Shown one piece after another: positions 20,801-29,800 of a stretch of 31,400 nt of DNA (within the stretch, counting starts at the first letter, position 1; every line of letters begins with the position of its first letter). The notes under the pieces were generated by a model that saw nothing but the letters and a program-made list of their open reading frames with translations, was not told the DNA's origin and made no database searches. The stretch comes from Tubiluchus corallicola (taxonomy: Eukaryota > Priapulida > Priapulimorpha > Priapulimorphida > Tubiluchidae): contig JAQGDQ010000386.1 in assembly GCA_030141605.1 (NCBI GenBank), forward strand, positions 126,001 to 157,400. The letters run 5' to 3'. The translations under genes were made by a program, and so were the position numbers.

Positions 20801-23800
20801 CAGCAAACCAACCGGATAAAAAACTTGTCAAGGAAAAGGAAGTGGAAAAAGAAGTAGATTTCAATGGTGCACTTTTTCAGGCAGAAACTACAGATTTGCC
20901 TGCTGCACAGGATTTAAACAATTTGCTCAAATCTCTAGAGGGCGTGGAACCATCCGGCGCAAAGCGGACATCCCAGTTCCCACTCTACCTTCATTCGGAA
21001 ATGGCTCAACGCAGTTTGCCAACGATACCGGCAGTTAGACGCGGCAACCAGGATGCATTTGAAACTGAAGATGTTTTTGAACACAAACATAACAGTGGTA
21101 GCTCACGGTCCAATCCATACGTAAATGTTGTCGCACAAGATCGTTTAGTTAGCAATCCTGTTTATAGTGAAATGTGTTCACCAGCTCAGCAACAAGTACA
21201 TTCTTCTAGCCCAATTGCTACAAAGCCTGTACAGGCTGCGGCACCCGATTACCAAAGACCAGTGGCTGGACCGCGTGCAAGGTGGTTGTCCTCTGATAAG
21301 CAGGACTCGTCTGTGAGCGAATATCAAGACGATAATTTGTATGAAGATGTGAGATTCGCAGACAGTGGTGACGTTTGTACTTCTGGAGCAGTTGAAGGTA
21401 GTGTTCTTATGATTGCTGTTTAACCCTTTCACCACGTAGTTGCTTTTTAACTTGGCCATATTACATTTGCACATTTGACAATAACTTTTTGTGGTGTGTA
21501 ACTAAAACAGATTCTTGTAAATAAACAAATAGTTGTTCGTTATTAAGTACCAATATGAAATATTAGTATTATTTCTACACATGCACACACATACGAGCAC
21601 ACATACATGCGCTCATACACACATGAACGCACACACACACACACCCTCATAAATAAACATGTACTTATATTTAGAAACCAGTTTTCACAAAAGACTCAAT
21701 ACTAATCCATAATATGCAATCATTTTATAAGAATGCACTACAGTCAATGAAACATGCATTTTGTCAACGATCTACAAGTGATTTTGCATGGGAAGATATC
21801 ATACAGTACAGTATTGTGGAGTGCACCTGGCTTTAGATGCTGATTAATCCCACGGCTGTTAAACTTTTCTACAATGTTTCTGCATGGCAGTAGGAGTGAA
21901 ATAAACAGACCTGGGTGACTGCACTTAGTGCTGAGCTTGGGCAGCAGTCTACGACCTTCCGTCCCTTGCATGAATAACATAGGTGGCAGTGTGCCGCCTT
22001 CCGTAGTGAAAGGGTTAACTGCGATTCACTATTCATGCTCATATGTGTGACTGCACAGCAAAAACGTCCATGAGTCACAGCAGTTGAGCTTTTTTATCTA
22101 CAGTCAACCCTCGTTAAACCGGACTAATTGGGGGGATGGGTAATCCGGTTTAGCCGATTGTCCGATTTATGCGATATGCCTATATATGGTCTATATTATA
22201 CAGGAATAATCACCTTAATAAGGCCTATATACATTGCACTATATACTGTGCACTATATACTATACTGTATATTACTTTAAAATACTTAACCCGTGAGGAT
22301 AAAGAAATTATTGTACAGTTGGTAGGCCGTGTTTTGTTTAGCGCTCGGGCCCTGACGGAAGTCGGCCAGTTTCCTTTACCACAGATGACGTCCGTCTTAT
22401 CCGATATCCGGGCTAATGGGGTCCGGTTTAATGAGGGTCGGCTGTATTTACGTTTTCTGATTCTACATTTATGAGGACTATCTTGGTACCAAGCTCAGGC
22501 TTCTAAGGGTAAGCATTCTCTACCTATTAGCAAACTCGAATGAAAAACCGATTTTCCATATTTTCAGATCCTAGTTGATTTCAAGGTCAATTTTAAAGAT
22601 TTTTGAATAAATTTCCGAATCATTAACAAAAAGCTGTTTTACAAATATCATGCATATTATTATGTCCTGCACTAAAAACTGCAGCAATAATTTGTTTCAA
22701 AAGAAACTCCACTGAAATCGCGGTTAAATTTACTATTTGCATGATGTTTCAAATGTTTTAGTTTAGAAAAGGCATGTAGCTGAAGTGCTGAATTATTCAT
22801 ATCTATAATTTTAGATTCCAATCAAATTCAAATTAAAAAAACTCGTTTTTCGAAACGATGCTTACTCCTGCAAGGCTCTGTGTAACCTCTAAGTCTAAGC
22901 TGAGATAATCCACATTGAAGCTGAGCTTCGCCCTGCCTGCTTTGAAACATGATCTTGAAAAAATCACTGTTAAAGTTTGACGTCGTTTGTCGCATTTCTG
23001 CAAAACACTTAATAACTGTACGAACAGGTGTTTGCTGTTGACTATATATTGAAGCACATTGAAGATATATTTAAGTCCAGCAGAGGGCTCTTCCTAATGA
23101 AGATCTGCACTCGGCATCAAAAAAGACTACAATGAAAATGGCTGCTTCCGTGAGTTATTATCACAGTTTGAAAATACGAACTTCTTGTAAATGCAACACT
23201 AATCTTTAGGCAGAGAAGGCAGTAAATAGTAATAAAACCAAATTTTTACTGGTTACTTGATGCTACAGTAAGAAAGTTCAATCTCTTTTCCTTTTGTTTT
23301 GGTAAAAAACAAGAAATTTTTTTTCGACCAGATTTTTAATGCAAGCTACTTTGAAATGTTACTTACTTTGATCGTGCTGATTTATAGACAGTTTTGGCGT
23401 GCAAGCATACACTTGTTGATCAAACACCTGGTTAAATTTCTTTTTTGTATTTTCTTCAGTTCATATGTGAAAGCATAAAGGTGCCCCCTGTGTTCAGTAA
23501 TTTCAGTACTCGTAGGTATGGCCAACATGTGTATGCTTGCACGCCAAAACTGTCCACAATTTAGCGCAATCAAAGTAACGTTTAAAAGCAGCATGCGTCA
23601 AAAATCGGGTCGAATAAAAATTTCTTATTTTTTACAAAAACAAAAGGAAAAGAGACTGAACTTTCTTACTGTAGCATCTCTTTTTAAAGGTCACAATTGT
23701 GGTTCTTGCTTCCTTGAACGGACATTCTCGGAAGCCCTTTGATGTTTTCTGCAAGAATGGTAAAATTAAGAGCTGAACTTTGTTTGCTTATTTCAGACAG

Positions 23801-26800
23801 TGTACTTAAGTTTCGGAATGTTGATGATACAGTGACGTATTCGAGCGTTGATAAGTCACGCAAGCAGGTACGTATCATGCTGTAATCATTACCGTGGTAA
23901 CAGGAAGCTTAGTCACATAACTTATAGTAGAATCTTTGACACTTTTTATCATGTCTCTGTGGACCAACTGTAAATCAGCATGGTGATGTATGTTGCTATG
24001 GCAACATAAAATTAATTATTTATCATCGTCATTATTGCTCTTCTTTTTCTTCTTATTATTTTCATTATCTCATTATCATATCATTATCATCATTGTCATC
24101 ATCATCATCATCATTCTCATTATTACATGTTTCAAGAAATCTGAGCGAGTCAACAAATTTTAATGGGTCTGCTTACTACAAACACTCGTATCTCAGTTTG
24201 CCACAGATATCGTAAAAATTGGACAAAATCTGGACCATTAGAAGACCCGCATACTACAAACGGAGTCTGTTGTTTCGCGAGCTGACCGCTAGCTGGTGGG
24301 CTATCACTTTGTTTACATGATTACCTCAGTTTAGCCAAACAGCATGTAATGACACGTGTGTAGCTTCTATGTCAGGAGTGGTCCATACTAGACGATTGAT
24401 TCTTGTAACATTTTGGATATATCTACTGTCATTTGCTTATTTACATTTATTAATTTTTATTGTATCATTGTCGACGTAGTTTGTCACTAGATGGCTGTTA
24501 CTTTCTTATCCTGAGTTTTTATTTAAGCTAACTGAAGGCAGATCCATGTTTAATTTAGTTAATGGGGGTAGCTCAGAATCATTGTTTTCCTTTGTACCAA
24601 CTAACTCCCTGTTATGGATTGAATTACCAAAAGATCATCGTGGATGAATATTCAATACGTTGAAACCAAGATATATGTTTCCTCGTGTAAACTTCACTTG
24701 TTTTGCACATCTGCATGGAGATGTAATTTTAGATATGCCATACGAATACACCTTGACAGTGTACATGTATAGTGAGTGGAAGCCAGAACAGTGACCTAGA
24801 AAAGTTGGTTCAGGTAGAGAGTTGCTTATGTTTGGATGTTAAAAGCAGCCATGTTAACAGAAACCAGTGAACAAATGTTGGTAACAACATGAAAGTGATT
24901 TTGGAGCCGACAATGGTTAGCCTGGTGTAGCTGTAGCTGGTGATGTTGGTAGACTAGACCCTCAGTCAGGGTGAACTATCCTATATAGCGATAGTTTGGC
25001 ATGGAACAGACAGTCATTTGCCATAGTGTTGATGTATGCAGAGTCAGACTTATTCTGTGCAGAACCGAAGTTGCCGATAAGATGTATCATTACTATATTT
25101 TCTAATATCTGAAGGAACATTAACTATTTGCCACACGTTGATCATTAACTTTTGTAGTGGAGCTTGAGACTTGCTTGTAGGCTTACGGGATGCCCACACT
25201 GTATCTCGACACTAGGCGGAGGAGTTTCACAAGCAGCCAGCGGCTAGAGGGCGAAGGAAGTCAAGTGACCCAACGGCCATGTGTAGAGGAGTAAGCCTTC
25301 CAAATCAGGAGTGGAGCCTGGAAGGCAGACCAGTGCAGCATGCTCACTGACTCCGGCAGCTCCTGCAGTCACCCTGTTGCCAAACGTGTCGCTCTGCTTT
25401 CATTTGGACTACACCAGGGAAGAAGAGAGGGGGTTCCTGTTGTCTGGGCAACTCAGGATCTCCATACACCTTGACCAGGTGTGTGTCCTGGAGACGTTCA
25501 AGGATCGCACTGCTCAGCCATAGTTGATGCTGCAACTCCATCAATGTGATCAATAACTGACTCTCTTTGTGCACACTCCATAATCTTCCGAGACAGAAGG
25601 GTGCCAACCAACCAACACATCTTTGCTGTTCTGTTCAGAATTAGGTGTCATATCCATTCACATTTCAGTAGATTCTACACTGCCACTACACTTTGCTTTC
25701 CCATTTATTTACCCCTGATAAATGTGTCTCTATAGTGTCTCTGTATGAGTATGTTACATCTAAATATTGTAATGTAGTTTTGCGGTAAGCAAGATAAAGC
25801 ATGTTGCACTTCGCTGTAGTTTCTATATTGGAGATGTTTTTATCTCATCCACAGGGGAAGTTGAGTCATTTAAAGAAACCTACTGAAGTTGAATGTGGCA
25901 ATGATGATGATGATGACGAACCACCTCCAGTACCTATAAAGACCAGAGCTGCTCTTGAAGCTGGCGGTGTGTTTTAGATAACTTTGCATCTTTTGGTTGG
26001 TTTTTTTGGCTAATTTTCTACAAAACTTTGCATCTTTTGGTTTTGTTTGGCTGGTTTTCTCCAAAACTTTGCATCTTTTTGTTTTTTTTTGCTATTTTTC
26101 TACAAAACTTTGTATCTTCTTGGTTTTGTTTGGCTAATTTTTTCTACAAAACTTTGTATCATCTTAGTTTTGTTTGGCTATTTTTCTACAAAGCTTTTCA
26201 TCTTTAAATCCGGGTTTACTTTATCACTTTTTAGAGGTTTTTTATTTTCGGCAATGTAGCAATTGGAAATAAACTGCCTTCAAGCATTTAAAATCTAATT
26301 ATTTTCCTGATCACCTGTTGACCTTGTGTTTTGCTTTTAGATAAACCTGTGGGAACCAATGCAGCAGCAAAGGCTGGACAAGCCTTTAAGAAACTTGGAA
26401 TTGCAATAAAAAGGGTAAAAAATTTCCACTGGCTGCCTGACAGCAATTCAGTAAAAATGTGTGTTATGACACAGAACGTACAGATTCTATGTAAAAATAA
26501 TAGTAACTACTGTATATACTTATGTACAAGTCGATGTGCATTTTAAGACCAAAAATTGCATCATTTTATATATTACCTGTGTACAAGTCGTCCCTAAAAT
26601 ATTAAGATCTTCCCGAGTAAATTGTGGTTCATCACCTTCCCATTTGAAGAAAAAAATAATTTACTAAAATTAATACCTCTGCGTAGTTGTGTTTTATATG
26701 CGCGCGTATGCTGGTAATCGATATTTTGCCAATAAAACATGCATATACAAGACAGTGTAAGAAGCCGAGAGGTGGCAGCACCTGCACAACATTGGTGATT

Positions 26801-29800
26801 TCCATGTTCTGATCGACTGCTCCGTCACTAGTTTATTTACCGGTAATATATAAATTTTATGTTAATTTCACATACATTAAAATAAATTACAGTAATATTT
26901 GTTAATTTTGTGAAGTAATGTCAAGATACGAACATTCTCTGATGTGAAGTATCACAGTATGAGTGTTCATTCAGTCCAGCATATAATGAAGGATTATTTC
27001 TTTACGCATTCGTATTGTAGACGACTCTTTAGCGACATTTCCCAAAAACATATCATAAGTATAAGTCGATCCCAAAAATTTCACCTTAAAATTGCCTCCC
27101 AAAAATTCGACTTGTACATAAGTAGATACGGTATATGTCGCCCTCCAAACATTTGTCTGCCATTGCATAAAAAGAATGACGTAACCTTACCTTCTACTAA
27201 ACGAATTGAATTCAACATGCAAATCTTCTAGGGCTCCCTCATCAAACCTGCTTTTGATATTGTACTGCATTTTGATATGAGTGTGTTTGCAAACCAAAAC
27301 CGTCCATAAGTCGGCATAGTTAAAACTACGTTGCGGTACTTCGAAGTAGAATGAACCAAAAATTTGTTCAAATGTCAATTTTTTATTCTTTATGAAAACA
27401 AATGCTAAATATATTTTATATTCTAGCATCAAATTATCAGGAAAATGTCCAAAAAATACTAAAAATCTAATTTTATAACTTACCCACTTTTCTGTCTGGA
27501 AACTAGTACTGCAAATGTATCAAAAACTTGTATTTTCTAACTCCATTTGTAGCTCGTGGAAGCACCCATTTTACATCGAGTTTTTTCTGTTAACAAGACC
27601 AGATCTTTGTCAGGAAGAGTCATCTACTGGATTTAAACGTAACATCAATTTGCTCTTGTAGAATCCATAGCAGCCAGACTTTCGCACGGTTCCTAAGTGT
27701 TTTGTAGAGACGCAACACAAAACAATGGCTAACTTTAACAGTGATTTTTCCAAGATTATGTTTTTCAGTGCATGGCCTGTAACGCAACTTCAACATGGAT
27801 TATCTCAGTTTAAGAATAACATAGAGCAATGAACTTGGCATCAAAATGATCCTCATGAAATGGAGATTCAGGATATGTGAATAACTAGAAAAGCTCAATT
27901 GCTGACTTATGGACAATTTTGCTATGCAAGCACATGCATAACCTGTGTGTTCATCACCAGTTTCATGAAATTTTGTTTAACATGGCAAGATTTTTGAAAT
28001 AAATCCTATCTTTGTGTGTTTTAAAACTGGCAGTCAAGTAGGAAATGCTCGCCTAAAAACAAATTTTGCATATTCGTTCATGCTAGTGCAAGCTCGTGGA
28101 ATCGCCCAGTCTCAATTTTTAAAGGCAAAATGCCACATTTAAACTGAGATAAAACTGATATTTGTGATCTACGTTGTATTACTAATGAAAGCTGCTGTGT
28201 AATAACGCTAGGGTTTGCAATTAAAATTCGTTATTACTGTTTAATGACACGTGTCCATACCACATGCGTATAATGTTTTGCACTATATGCTAAAACTTTT
28301 TTGCTACTTTTTAGACTGTACAGCCCAGGGGACAGGACGAATCAGACTCAGCATCAGGTAAGATTTGATGCTGCTCATAATCCTAGCAGAGATGTTGCAT
28401 CATTCTTTGTTATTTTTTTGCAAAATTTGACCCCTGCCAGCGAAGAAGTTTTGCAGTTCTGCTGCTTGTGCTAACTCATGCACAAAGCAGGTTCAGGTAG
28501 TCTAATTAGTCACTAGTGCACTGTTTACATTTGATGCTTCATTACAAATATTTTATGTACATACATACATAATAACAAAATTATGACAAACTTTAACATA
28601 ACTTACTTGTATTTGGAAATTTATGTAGCTTTGAACTCATATGTTCGTATCATTATTTTCTTATTGGAAACATAACAGTTCAGTAGCTATCATAAATTTT
28701 ATATGTACTTTATTTGTGCTTATAAGTACTTTGTTAAATGTTGAAAACTTTATTTGTCTGTATAAATACGTTATTAAATGTTGAAAATTCTCATTTCTTT
28801 TAGATTCCGTTAGTTGTGGTACACATACACCAGATAATGTCTGCACATCCATTTTAAGTCAGCCATCGTATTTTTTGAATAAGGCCGTTGGTAAGTTAAC
28901 ATTTTATTTCCATTAATCTCTGCTTATTATTTAATACAGTAAGTCCTCGTTTAATGACGCCCCACTTCGCGATGTTTCATTTTAATGACACTAACTTTTC
29001 GTCTTCTTTTCACTTAATGTCGCAAGTTTGAATTTATCAACTGTTTTTAGTCTCATTTTAAGCACTAAATCTTGTTTAGAGTATTAGCATTCTATAAACT
29101 ACGTAAACCCACTACTTAACTGAGCTCACTGTTTGGTTATTACACTGGTAATAATTTGTCCAACTAAATTGATAGGCAGGCAGTCAGACCACAATGATTC
29201 TGTACACCCCTCGTGTTCACACAAAATTTCTCTAATTGATAAAATGTTCTCATGTTACAAATGCGTGTGTTAACACAGAAAAACACCGAGAGTTCCTTTC
29301 ATAAGGTATTTACTGCAGTCTTTATTTTCTAAAGGAGAAAAAAGAAAAGAATACATAAAATTTGCAGTAATGCCATTTGAACAAAAAATGCAGAAATTTG
29401 AACAAAAATTACACAGGAAATTGCAATGTAATAAATATACTTAGATTTACAAAACCACTTACTTCATTCGGCTAGAGAGCGCACACTGTTTATGGTTGAA
29501 GCATAACATTAAATTTGTCACATAAAAATGGCATTATCCACAAAAACCAGTCCACTCTGCCAGCAATTGCCCACTGTCCTCTTTAGTTTTTGGCTCCCTC
29601 GTACGGGAAAAAGAAAAAACAAATTATATGGGCAATTTGCCCATAACAGCGCGTTTCTGCGTTTACGTCTTTTGCATGTTAGCTGCAGCAAAGAGATCAC
29701 CGAAAACGACCCTCGCAGCTGGAAGGTAAGAAGACGGGACGTAGTAAACGCGATGCGGTTTGATAAGGAAGTGCTGACTGAAAAAAAGAAAAAAATCTAA

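Larger units (their letters stand above)
21398..23796 (+). other. Phosphatase intron 9 (2399 bp)
   Basis: GT-AG. Almost entirely mobile DNA: a piggyBac-type MITE, then a long R3 element split by a pogo-type MITE, then a second R3 terminus in the opposite orientation. Confidence 0.8.
26415..28314 (+). other. Phosphatase intron 12 (1900 bp)
   Basis: GT-AG. Contains a TA-flanked mariner-type MITE (26510-27131) and an R3 element (27281-27935). Confidence 0.75.

Noticed and set aside
22169-22474. 101-codon open frame
   Set aside because: It lies mostly within the pogo-type MITE and reads through its terminal repeat.
26944-27231. 95-codon open frame
   Set aside because: It covers the right end of the mariner-type MITE; not protein-like.
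29528-29800. 90-codon open frame in intron 14
   Set aside because: Lys/Arg-rich ending in poly-Lys, no motif, no fitting splice sites in the phosphatase frame; kept only as a note under intron 14.
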